This document shows, in pieces, positions 6,857-13,406 of a stretch of 15,739 bases of DNA. The notes below the pieces were generated by a model. The model did no database searches and was not told the DNA's origin. It saw only the letters and a program-made list of their open reading frames with translations. The position numbers and the translations under genes were made by a program. Every line of letters starts with the position of its first letter. Positions within the stretch are counted from its first letter, which is position 1. Origin of the DNA: Candidatus Omnitrophota bacterium (GTDB taxonomy: Bacteria > Omnitrophota > Gorgyraeia > Zapsychrales > Fredricksoniimonadaceae); assembly GCA_017987425.1 (NCBI GenBank), contig JAGNTT010000028.1:1-15739 (forward strand). Reading direction: 5' to 3'.

Positions 6857-8212
6857 TTATTGTTTGCGCTGGTGGGAAGGTGGAATCTCAAGTTCCTGCC
6901 GGTATTTATTGATTGTGCGTCTGGCCATCTTGAGGCCTTTGGCTTCGAAATGGTCTAGAATGTCCTGATCGGATAACGGCTTGGATTTATCTTCCGCTTC
7001 GATGAGGGCCTTGATTTCTTCCTTGATGCTGTGGGACGAGACATCCTTGTTGGCGGCATTAACCGCCTGCGAGAAGAAAAAACGAAGCGGAAAGATTCCG
7101 ACCGGCGTCTGCATGAATTTATTGTGTATCGCGCGTGAGATGGTGGATTCATTGCGTTCCAAAGCCTCGGCGATGTCTTTAAGAGCGAGGGGAGCAAGTG
7201 CCGTGGTGCTGCCTTCAAAAAATACTTTCTGATGATCGACGATATGACGTGTGATCTTGCGCAATGTTTCTCCGCGCTGCTGGATGCTCTTGATAAAGTT
7301 GACCGCATTGGTCAATTTGTCCTGGATGAATTTGCGGTCTTCATCGGTGGTATTGGGATCCTTAAGCAGTTTCATATAAAGCGGATTGATGCGGATCGCC
7401 GGAATATCCGTTTTGTTGACCTCGATATGAAAATTTCCTTCTTCGTCTTTAAGTACATACACATCGGGCTGGATATAAACCGTCTGTTCACCGCTTTCAA
7501 AAGCGCGGGCCGGTTTCGGTTCAAGTGTCGCGATGAAGTGCGCGACCTCATGGATGGTTTCGGTCTTAAGATCCGCTTTTTTGGCAATCGACTCAAAACG
7601 TTTCTGGAAAAAGTCATCAAAGTGATTCGTAAGGATATCAGCGGCGCACTGCCGGTACTCTGAGTTTGATGCCTGGATTTGATTCAAAAGGCATTCCTTG
7701 ATATTCCGAGACGCGATACCTACCGGATCAAAAAGCTGCACCGTTTGGAGGACATCTTCGACAAGTTCTATATCATTGATTTTGGCGAGCCAGGCTATTT
7801 CATCAATCCCCGTTGTCAAGTATCCATCCGCATCCAGATTGCCAATGATAAGCTCAGCGATTTTTTGTTTGTCAGGTTCAGTGATTTCAATGCGCAGCTG
7901 GGTCATCAAATGATCTTCAAGACTTCTGGACTGGGCAATCGGAATTTCCGGTTGCTCATCATCGTCATTGATAAATTGCGAATGAGTGGAATTGTCTGCG
8001 CTGTTGCGGAAGGGAAGAATGGTGTTTTGTATTTCAGAATTTTTCGCGCTGCCGGAAACCGGTTCGGTTTCCAGCATGGGATTGCTTTGCAGTTCCTGTT
8101 CAATATTTGTGCTTAATTCCGTCAGCGATAGCATCAGAATGGAAATTGACTGCTGCATGACCGGAGCAAGGACCTGCTTTTGAGTTTGAGATGTTGAAAT
8201 CCGCATGTTCAT
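6857..8212 (-). CDS. rpoN: RNA polymerase sigma-54 factor
   Basis: This is the alternative sigma factor that recognises -24/-12 promoters and needs an AAA+ activator. Visible parts: region I near the N-terminus (QKQVLAPVMQQSISILMLS, then EQELQSNPMLE); the core-binding part with IGNLDADGYL, FDPVGIASRNIKECLLNQI and LEPKPARAFE; the DNA-binding HTH segment NESTISRAIHNKF followed by TPVGIFPLRFFFS; and the RpoN box ARRTINKYRQ near the C-terminus. With the start at 8212 the protein has 451 residues, normal for the family. The open frame extends ten codons upstream to 8242, but a TG-G-TATACT element lies inside that stretch and would start transcription at about 8213, and the family begins with region I, so I prefer 8212 (or the ATG at 8206). 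It is divergent from the exopolysaccharide operon, whose upstream region carries a sigma-54 promoter. Confidence 0.95.
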   Translation of the reverse strand: MNMRISTSQTQKQVLAPVMQQSISILMLSLTELSTNIEQELQSNPMLETEPVSGSAKNSEIQNTILPFRNSADNSTHSQFINDDDEQPEIPIAQSRSLEDHLMTQLRIEITEPDKQKIAELIIGNLDADGYLTTGIDEIAWLAKINDIELVEDVLQTVQLFDPVGIASRNIKECLLNQIQASNSEYRQCAADILTNHFDDFFQKRFESIAKKADLKTETIHEVAHFIATLEPKPARAFESGEQTVYIQPDVYVLKDEEGNFHIEVNKTDIPAIRINPLYMKLLKDPNTTDEDRKFIQDKLTNAVNFIKSIQQRGETLRKITRHIVDHQKVFFEGSTTALAPLALKDIAEALERNESTISRAIHNKFMQTPVGIFPLRFFFSQAVNAANKDVSSHSIKEEIKALIEAEDKSKPLSDQDILDHFEAKGLKMARRTINKYRQELEIPPSHQRKQ

Positions 8213-8219
8213 AGCAAAA

Positions 8220-8247
8220 AGTATACCACTTAAAAGCTTCATTACAA
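8220..8247 (-). promoter_or_regulatory. rpoN promoter with extended -10, apparently giving a leaderless message
   Basis: On the minus strand: TTGTAA (8247-8242), a 16-base spacer, then TG-G (8228-8226) and TATACT (8225-8220). A start about seven bases further on falls at about 8213, directly before the ATG at 8212. No Shine-Dalgarno sequence is present. The element overlaps the first codons of the longer open frame, which argues that the longer start is not used. Confidence 0.55.
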
Positions 8248-8255
8248 TGCTTCTA

Positions 8256-8277
8256 AATGTATGCTAACAAATACATT
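8256..8277. promoter_or_regulatory. Dyad upstream of the rpoN promoter, possible operator
   Basis: AATGTAT (8256-8262) and ATACATT (8271-8277) form a perfect 7-base inverted repeat around an 8-base spacer. The centre lies about 54 bases upstream of the predicted rpoN start, a typical place for an activator site. No regulator is identified, and the AT-rich arms could arise by chance. Confidence 0.3.
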
Positions 8278-8330
8278 ATAAAATGGTTTATACAGTTGTT
8301 GACTTCTTTGGACAATCTGTCTTCAGGGAA

Positions 8331-8359
8331 TTGACTATCATTTCCGGGTATGTCATACT
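8331..8359 (+). promoter_or_regulatory. Possible sigma-70-type promoter inside the rpoN-EPS intergenic region
   Basis: TTGACT (8331-8336), a 17-base spacer and CATACT (8354-8359) preceded by TG-T (8351-8353) form a good -35 and an extended -10. The predicted start is about 8366. Transcription would run toward the EPS operon and through the sigma-54 promoter, so this could be a basal promoter for the operon or drive a short transcript. Confidence 0.4.
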
Positions 8360-8372
8360 TTGTCCATGACAA
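8351..8372. promoter_or_regulatory. Overlapping palindromes at the -10/start of the intergenic promoter
   Basis: TGTCAT (8351-8356) pairs with ATGACA (8366-8371), and nested within lies TTGTC-CAT-GACAA (8360-8372). The same TTGTCCA (8360-8366) is inverted relative to TGGACAA at 8309-8315. Sites that cover the -10 and start of a promoter are typical of repressor operators. This is pattern evidence only. Confidence 0.25.
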
Positions 8373-8518
8373 CGGTGTTTAATCTACACAACAGTTATAC
8401 AATAGCTCCCAAGGGTGAACAGGGATGTTTAGCCATGCTCAAATGGCGTAAGATAAAGAAGACCAATGGTTTAAACAATTACTTAATATCTTGCAGAGCA
8501 AACTTAAAGGTGGCATAA
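8366..8518 (+). CDS. Possible 50-residue small protein, or chance frame
   Basis: An ATG at 8366 lies seven bases after the CATACT -10 element, the same leaderless spacing seen for rpoN and the hem fusion gene. It opens a 50-codon frame that ends at TAA 8516-8518, inside the sigma-54 promoter. The product begins MTTVFNLHNSYTIAP and has a basic middle part (LKWRKIKK). It has no recognisable domain, signal peptide or membrane segment. There is no Shine-Dalgarno sequence. It may be a chance open frame over a regulatory region; I list it because promoter and ATG fit each other. Confidence 0.18.
   Translation: MTTVFNLHNSYTIAPKGEQGCLAMLKWRKIKKTNGLNNYLISCRANLKVA
8429..8451. promoter_or_regulatory. 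Dyad upstream of the sigma-54 promoter, candidate activator site
   Basis: TTAGCCAT (8429-8436) and ATGGC-G-TAA (8443-8451) form an inverted repeat with a six-base centre and one bulged G. Its centre is about 97 bases upstream of the predicted sigma-54 start (about 8537), within the usual range for enhancer sites of NtrC-type activators. As RNA from the upstream promoter it would also fold as a hairpin. Which role applies cannot be seen from sequence. Confidence 0.35.
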
Positions 8519-8526
8519 TACTTGCT
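8511..8526 (+). promoter_or_regulatory. Sigma-54 (-24/-12) promoter of the exopolysaccharide operon
   Basis: TGGCAT-AATAC-TTGCT matches the consensus TGGCAC-N5-TTGCW with one mismatch. The invariant GG (8512-8513) and GC (8524-8525) have the required ten bases between them. Transcription should start near 8537, about 60 bases before the first gene of the operon. Use of this element needs RpoN, encoded next door, and an AAA+ activator that is not in the window. Confidence 0.75.
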
Positions 8527-8597
8527 TCTTATTCCCATAACGCAGTTAGCGATCAAGCATTTTGGAAAAAAGCACTGGATTTAAGGGGGAATTTAGG

Positions 8598-8801
8598 ATG
8601 TTGAACGCTGAAGGTAAAAAACGGTTAACCATCACAGAAGTCGCCGAAATCATTGGAATCAGCGCCAAGACGATCATGCGGTGGGAAAAGAACGGAAGAA
8701 TCAAAAAACCCAAGCGTGACTGGCGCGGATGGCGAGTTTATGACCAGCAAGACGTTGAGGTCATACGGAGCTTCCATGATGCGGTTTTTGAGGCGGAATA
8801 A
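8598..8801 (+). CDS. Small MerR-like helix-turn-helix DNA-binding protein
   Basis: The 67-residue protein is essentially one winged-HTH domain of the MerR type: LTITEVAEIIGISAKTIMRWEKNGRI is the two-helix reading head, and KRDWRGWRVYDQQDVEVIRSF is the wing and following helix. There is no effector or dimerisation domain, so it resembles excisionase/MerR-like minimal regulators. The ATG at 8598 has AAGGGGGA seven bases upstream; a TTG at 8562 would add 12 residues without a ribosome site. As the first gene after the sigma-54 promoter and directly before the export genes, it is probably an autoregulator or co-regulator of this operon. It has no activator ATPase domain, so it cannot itself be the sigma-54 activator. 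Its target is unknown. Confidence 0.8.
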   Translation: MLNAEGKKRLTITEVAEIIGISAKTIMRWEKNGRIKKPKRDWRGWRVYDQQDVEVIRSFHDAVFEAE

Positions 8802-8828
8802 CGTGTTTCGAAATTTTGGAGAAAGATA

Positions 8829-9725
8829 ATGAAAACCATAGGATTCGTAAGATTTTTTGTGATGATCAATATCGGCATGATGGCTTTATCGAGCCCTGTT
8901 TTTGCGCAGAGCTTTGATGAACTTAACTCTGTCGACTCAACTGCGGTTTCGGAGGAACCCGGTCCTTCACATGCTCCGGCCGATCAGGCTGCCGGCGTTC
9001 AGCCGTTTCAGGGTCAGGAACTCCCGCCGTCCGCATCCGTCGATCCTATGGCCGATCCGCAAATGAACGAAGAATTTCGTAAGGTCATGAAACCTAAAGA
9101 ATATCAGCAGTTCATCGCCGCCAAAACTTATAGCGAGAAGAACAGCACCTATACACTTGGTCCTAACGATGTTATTGATATTACCGTCTTGCGCCATCCT
9201 GAAGTCAGCGGCAAATACATCATCAACAGTGAAGGCAAAATTCAGTATGAGTTTATCGGAGACGTTCTTCTTTCCGGATATACCAAAGACGAAGCCGGTC
9301 AGGTTTTAGGCAAGATACTCGGCACTTATATCGTCAATCCCCAGGTCACCATTAAAATCAGCGAATACAACAGCAAGATCGTGTTTGTTGTCGGCGAAGT
9401 CGGCAAACCCGGAAAAATCATCATGAGGGGCGACACCATTACCGTCCGCGAAGCCTTGTTGGAAGCCGGTCTTCCTTTATTGACGGCAAAAACCACCCAT
9501 GCGTCCATGTTTACCCCGACGGTCGGCGATGTCAAACGCCGCATCGTTAATGTGGATGCTCTCCTTTATAAGGGCGATTTGCGAGAAAATTTCATTATGA
9601 AACCGGGTGATACGCTGTATATTCCGGCGACATTCTGGGCCAAGGCCATGCGCGTCATCAATCCGATCGCTCAGCCGATTGGACAGGCGGCTGGAACAAC
9701 CGCCACGGTTACGACGGGAATTTAA
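8829..9725 (+). CDS. Polysaccharide export protein (OPX/Wza-like) with SLBB-type domain
   Basis: This is a periplasmic or outer-membrane exporter subunit for capsule or exopolysaccharide. The 298-residue protein begins with a Sec signal peptide (basic MKTIGFVRF, hydrophobic core, likely cleavage after SPVFA), followed by a Pro/Ala-rich low-complexity stretch (residues about 32-80). The Poly_export domain starts at YTLGPNDVIDITVLRHPEVSG and includes NPQVTIKISEYNSKIVFVVGEV; an SLBB-type part follows (GKPGKIIMRGDTITVREALLEAG), and MKPGDTLYIP closes the fold. No lipobox cysteine follows the signal peptide, unlike E. coli Wza, so lipid anchoring is not expected. A ribosome site GGAG stands seven bases before the ATG. 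The chain-length gene follows, the usual OPX-PCP pair. Confidence 0.9.
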   Translation: MKTIGFVRFFVMINIGMMALSSPVFAQSFDELNSVDSTAVSEEPGPSHAPADQAAGVQPFQGQELPPSASVDPMADPQMNEEFRKVMKPKEYQQFIAAKTYSEKNSTYTLGPNDVIDITVLRHPEVSGKYIINSEGKIQYEFIGDVLLSGYTKDEAGQVLGKILGTYIVNPQVTIKISEYNSKIVFVVGEVGKPGKIIMRGDTITVREALLEAGLPLLTAKTTHASMFTPTVGDVKRRIVNVDALLYKGDLRENFIMKPGDTLYIPATFWAKAMRVINPIAQPIGQAAGTTATVTTGI

Positions 9726-9766
9726 TGATTTTATTTAACCTTCATAATTTATAAAGGCGGAGACTC

Positions 9767-11041
9767 ATGCAAGCAAATCCAATGGAATATTTCAGAATAT
9801 TTTTTCGTCGCAAATGGTTTATCATCATTCCGGCGTTCACCGGGATGATCCTTGGAGTCTGCTCCGCCATCATCATGCCTAAAAAGTATGTTTCTTCCAC
9901 CAAGATCCAGATCATGGAAGGCAACACGGAAAATCCTTTATTCGACCAGCTGACCGTTTCATCGACGATGGAACAGCGCTCCAAAGTTGTCCGCGAAAAA
10001 ATGTTAAGCTGGGGAAGCCTCACGGAGCTTGTGAAACGGCTGAAGCTTGATAATCAGGTTAAGTCCGCCCAGGATTTCGAAGAACTCATCAAACAGCTTG
10101 TCAAAAACATCAAATTCGAATTCAGAGAAGCCAACATCATCCAGGTTTCTTATGCCGGCCCGAATGCTCTTCAGACCCAGGCCGTCGTCCAGAACATCAT
10201 GCAAATTTTTATTGAAGGAAGTCTGACTGTCCAGACCAAAGAAACAAGCGATGCAATCCGCTTTATCGAAGAACAGCTGCGTGTTTACCGCGGAAAAATC
10301 AAGTCATCCGAGATCGCCCAGCTTAAAGACAGGCTCAATGAGCTTTTGGTCGACTCAACCGAAATGCATCCCCAGGTCAAGCAGCTGCGTGATCAGATCA
10401 ACCTGAAGATGGAAGAGATCAGGAAGGAAGATCTTGAGTACAGCGAGGACGCCCGTCTTTCAGCCGAATCGACAAGTCAGATGCTTCAGGAAATCCGCAA
10501 AGCTTTGAACGTTGTCTCTAAAAAGGAAACCGAGGCTCCGGTCGCAGATGCATCCGCAACCGACGAATTCTACAAGGTTATGCTTATCGATAAGGCGGAT
10601 AACGTAAGGGCCAGGGACGTCGACGTCAACACAAACATTTACAATTCTCTATTACAGCGTCTTGAAACCGCGAAGATTACGCAACGCCTTCAGTCATCCA
10701 AAGAAGGAACTCGTTATACCGTTCTTGATCCGCCCCGCGTTCCGCTTAAACCGTCCCAGCCGAAGATGATCATTAACGTCATTATGGGAATTCTCTTGGG
10801 GCTCGGTATCGGCGGCGCTATGGTGTTTTTAACTGAATTTCTGGATAAATCCTTTCTTGACGTGCAGGAAGCCAAAGAATTTTTGGGTGCGCCGTTGCTC
10901 GGAAGCATTTCAAAGATTACAACAGCTGAGCTGCTTGAAGAGGACCGCCAGCGTCAAACCTGGCTTTTATTCTGGATGGGGTCGAGCGGAGTTCTATTGA
11001 TTGCGTTTACGGTCATGCTGTCGGCTATCTTTCATATCTAG
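9767..11041 (+). CDS. Wzz/GumC-type polysaccharide chain-length determinant (PCP)
   Basis: This inner-membrane polysaccharide co-polymerase controls chain length and links to the exporter. Features over 424 residues: an N-terminal Wzz motif with TM1 (about 17-37, WFIIIPAFTGMILGV...); a long periplasmic part with predicted coiled coil (about 150-250, rich in Glu, Lys, Gln); the proline-rich segment DPPRVPLKPSQP (about 321-332) just before TM2 (about 335-357); and a third hydrophobic segment at the very C-terminus (about 400-424, WLLFWMGSSGVLL...). Wzz has two membrane segments; the third is more like the chain-length proteins of exosortase-linked EPS loci. No kinase domain is fused; the kinase is a separate gene three positions on. 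The ribosome site is GGCGGAG before the ATG. Confidence 0.9.
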   Translation: MQANPMEYFRIFFRRKWFIIIPAFTGMILGVCSAIIMPKKYVSSTKIQIMEGNTENPLFDQLTVSSTMEQRSKVVREKMLSWGSLTELVKRLKLDNQVKSAQDFEELIKQLVKNIKFEFREANIIQVSYAGPNALQTQAVVQNIMQIFIEGSLTVQTKETSDAIRFIEEQLRVYRGKIKSSEIAQLKDRLNELLVDSTEMHPQVKQLRDQINLKMEEIRKEDLEYSEDARLSAESTSQMLQEIRKALNVVSKKETEAPVADASATDEFYKVMLIDKADNVRARDVDVNTNIYNSLLQRLETAKITQRLQSSKEGTRYTVLDPPRVPLKPSQPKMIINVIMGILLGLGIGGAMVFLTEFLDKSFLDVQEAKEFLGAPLLGSISKITTAELLEEDRQRQTWLLFWMGSSGVLLIAFTVMLSAIFHI

Positions 11042-11053
11042 ACGAGGGAAGAA

Positions 11054-11965
11054 ATGTACAATAATTTTTTTGGATTTACCGAAAGCCCGTTTAACCTGAC
11101 GCCCAACTCGCGCTTTTTTTTCGCGAGCCATAAGCACACGGAAGCTCTCGACAGCCTGATTTATGCTATCGATCAGCGCAAAGGTTTCGTGGTCATTACA
11201 GGAGAGATAGGTTCCGGTAAAACCACTGTTTGCCGCACGCTACTTAACAAGCTGGACCGTCACACCCAGATTGCCCTGGTGACAAATACGCATTTAAGCG
11301 GCAAGGATCTTTTAATGACGATCCTGGAAGAATTCGAGATCGATTTCATTCCGGGTTCAAAATCCAAATTGCTTTCCCAGCTGAATGCTTATCTGATCGA
11401 CCAGATGGAGAGAAATAACAACGTTGTTCTGATCATCGATGAAGCGCAAAATTTGAAAGCTTCAGTGCTGGAAGAAATCCGCATGCTCTCAAATCTGGAA
11501 ACGGAGACCGAGAAACTGATCCAGATTATTTTGCTCGGCCAGCCCGAATTGAAACAGAAACTCGCGTTGCACAACCTCGAACAATTGAGACAGCGTGTGT
11601 CCGTTTATTTTCATTTGTCGCCGCTGAATGAGGAAGATACCAAGCAGTACATCCGTTTCCGTACCAAAGTAGCGAGCGAAAGCGACAGAGAATATTTTAC
11701 CGAAGCAGCTCTTTCAGATATCTATCATTTTTCCAAAGGCGTGCCGCGTCTGGTCAATCAGCTGTGTGACAATGCGCTGCTTACCGGATATGTTGAAGAA
11801 GCACAGGTGATCGATGAGAGAATCATCAGGGATGTCATCCAGGATTCGCCCATTTATCAGTTAGTAGGCGGCAAACACAAATTACTACGCCAACCAACAG
11901 AGGAGAACGGCCAGGGAGACCAGCCGATTGAACCGTATGAGCCAAATCCTGAAAGCTCTCAATAA
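11054..11965 (+). CDS. ExeA/GspA-like AAA+ ATPase of the EPS operon
   Basis: The 303-residue protein starts with the family signature MYNNFFGFTESPFNLTPNSR, then FFFASHKHTEALDSL. Walker A is GEIGSGKT (residues 50-57), Walker B is VVLIIDEAQNL (about 123-133), and LLGQPELKQKL is the sensor-type strand. The C-terminal lid includes KGVPRLVNQLCDNAL, followed by a hydrophilic tail. The family includes ExeA/GspA, which with ExeB/GspB acts on secretin assembly across the peptidoglycan, and the ATPases of exosortase-associated EPS loci. The peptidoglycan-binding C-terminal domain of ExeA is absent. GAGGGAAG gives a good ribosome site. Its 3' end overlaps the next gene by 29 bases, so the two are likely coupled. 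It probably powers assembly or positioning of the export complex; this is inference. Confidence 0.87.
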   Translation: MYNNFFGFTESPFNLTPNSRFFFASHKHTEALDSLIYAIDQRKGFVVITGEIGSGKTTVCRTLLNKLDRHTQIALVTNTHLSGKDLLMTILEEFEIDFIPGSKSKLLSQLNAYLIDQMERNNNVVLIIDEAQNLKASVLEEIRMLSNLETETEKLIQIILLGQPELKQKLALHNLEQLRQRVSVYFHLSPLNEEDTKQYIRFRTKVASESDREYFTEAALSDIYHFSKGVPRLVNQLCDNALLTGYVEEAQVIDERIIRDVIQDSPIYQLVGGKHKLLRQPTEENGQGDQPIEPYEPNPESSQ

Positions 11966-12539
11966 GGCGCAAAAAGAACATCAGCATCCGAATCCTCCTG
12001 AAGGAGGACATGCTGAAACAGACACACATTCTGCAAACAAAAACAGACCGTCGCCAATCTCAAAGATTTTATACCTGAACATGGCCATTTGCGGGGTTTT
12101 GATTTTCTTGGTTATTGCGGGTTTGATGCTCAATTACAGTGTTTCTTCCAAGCTTATGTCGACGCAGGGAAATATGGAATCGATCGAAAAGAATTTAATG
12201 TCTCAGCAGGAGCAGTTAAACAAAAATAATGATTTGCTCAGACAACTTGAGACCGCCCATAACGCCCAGCGCAAGGAATTTTCCGCCCGCATTGATCAGT
12301 TTTCCGCCAGCGTCGATACTCAGCTGCGTGAAGCTGGTCAGGCTTCCAGATCAAACAATCAGGAAATCACCAAGACCATTGAGCAGCAGCAAAAGACAAT
12401 TGAGAAGCTTTCTAAAAATTATGAACAGTTGAACGATTCAGTCCGCGATTACAAAATCGTGAACCAGAAATCGATGGATGAAATAAACGCGCTTAAACAG
12501 AAATTAAAAGAGTTGGGTCTGGGGCAGTCAGCCCAATAA
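11937..12539 (+). CDS. Single-pass membrane coiled-coil protein with GspB-like N-terminal motif
   Basis: From the ATG at 11937 it has 200 residues. The N-terminus MSQILKALNKAQKEH resembles the start of GspB/ExeB proteins and also the start of the kinase encoded next (MGKITKALQKA). After a hydrophilic linker comes one membrane segment (about 43-64, LYLNMAICGVLIFLVIAGLML), then a long, Gln/Lys/Asn-rich stretch with heptad-like spacing to the end, probably a periplasmic coiled coil. I see no enzyme motif. A TTG at 11928 has GGGAG nine bases before it and would add MNR; I prefer the ATG because the family motif starts there. It overlaps the ATPase gene by 29 bases. I infer that it is the membrane partner of the ATPase, as ExeB is of ExeA. 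Low sequence complexity makes homology hard to judge. Confidence 0.75.
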   Translation: MSQILKALNKAQKEHQHPNPPEGGHAETDTHSANKNRPSPISKILYLNMAICGVLIFLVIAGLMLNYSVSSKLMSTQGNMESIEKNLMSQQEQLNKNNDLLRQLETAHNAQRKEFSARIDQFSASVDTQLREAGQASRSNNQEITKTIEQQQKTIEKLSKNYEQLNDSVRDYKIVNQKSMDEINALKQKLKELGLGQSAQ

Positions 12540-12575
12540 TTCCCGGCCGTACACAGCACTCAAGGAGAGATTGTC

Positions 12576-13361
12576 ATGGGTAAAATCACGAAGGCCCTTC
12601 AAAAAGCAGCGAGCGAGAGACTGGTCCGCCTGGACAAGATCAGCCGTATCCAGGAACACGAGCAGATCGTCGTGCGCAAAATGAAGGATTCCAAGATCGA
12701 CGCGCGCCTGATTACGTATTTTGATTCCAAGTCGGTGATCTCCGAACAATATAAAACGCTCACGACGAATTTATTGAATTTTGACAAAGGTCGCCCTCCG
12801 CATACGATCGGCGTCACCAGTTCCGTTCATTCCGAAGGAAAGACAGTCACCGCGCTTAATCTGGCAATTACTTTATCCCAGGCCTCCAACAATGCCAAGA
12901 TTCTTCTCATCGATGCCGATATGCGTAAAGGACAGATGATCAACTACCTCGGCACCGGTTTTCATATCGGTTTAAGTGAATATCTCTCGGGCAAGGCGCA
13001 GTTAAACGATGTTGTTTTCCATGTGGATATTGAAAATCTCAGCTTCATTTCCTGCGGCGCCGTACCGCCAAACCCGGCTGAACTTTTGGGATCCTCTAAA
13101 TTTAAGGAACTTCTAAGCAACATGAGATCCCAGTATGAATTTGTGATTATCGATACGCCGCCGGTCATCCCCGTAACCGACCCTGTAATAGTCGGCACAC
13201 TGGTTGAGGGAATGGTCATGGTCGTGCAGGCCGGTAGAACACAGCGCGGGATCGTTAAAAGAGCGATGGAACTTTTGGAACAGGGCCATATAAATCTGGT
13301 TGGTCACATACTGACGGGCATCGAATATTTCGTGCCGCAGTATATTTACCGTTACCTTTAA
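12576..13361 (+). CDS. CpsD/CapB-type bacterial tyrosine kinase (BY-kinase)
   Basis: This cytoplasmic ATPase domain of a Wzc/CpsD system autophosphorylates tyrosines and steers polysaccharide synthesis together with a PCP membrane protein. In 261 residues: an N-terminal motif MGKITKALQKA; SEQYKTLTTNLLNF (about 55-68), typical before the kinase core; Walker A TSSVHSEGKT (about 81-90); Walker A' KILLIDADMRKGQ (about 109-121); GLSEYLSGK; and Walker B FVIIDTPPV (about 188-196). The C-terminal end holds Tyr251, Tyr256, Tyr258 and Tyr260, a short cluster suitable for autophosphorylation. It is separate from the PCP gene, as in Gram-positive CpsC/CpsD and exosortase-linked loci. AAGGAGAG lies about six bases before the ATG. 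Confidence 0.9.
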   Translation: MGKITKALQKAASERLVRLDKISRIQEHEQIVVRKMKDSKIDARLITYFDSKSVISEQYKTLTTNLLNFDKGRPPHTIGVTSSVHSEGKTVTALNLAITLSQASNNAKILLIDADMRKGQMINYLGTGFHIGLSEYLSGKAQLNDVVFHVDIENLSFISCGAVPPNPAELLGSSKFKELLSNMRSQYEFVIIDTPPVIPVTDPVIVGTLVEGMVMVVQAGRTQRGIVKRAMELLEQGHINLVGHILTGIEYFVPQYIYRYL

Positions 13362-13406
13362 TAATCGAAACTAAGAACCGAATGATCGGATGGAGGAGTT
13401 AAGAAA

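Noticed and set aside
7232..8116. Long open frames opposite rpoN
   Set aside because: Their products show no domain, and they mirror the codons of rpoN, whose identity is certain.
8213..8242. Ten-codon N-terminal extension of RpoN
   Set aside because: The stretch contains the extended -10 element of the gene, has no ribosome site, and adds residues before region I that the family does not have.
8366..8520. c-di-GMP (GEMM) or other known riboswitch before the EPS operon
   Set aside because: The conserved GEMM core bases are not present; only simple dyads are seen.
8562..8597. TTG start for the MerR-like gene
   Set aside because: There is no ribosome site before it, while the ATG at 8598 has a strong one at good spacing.
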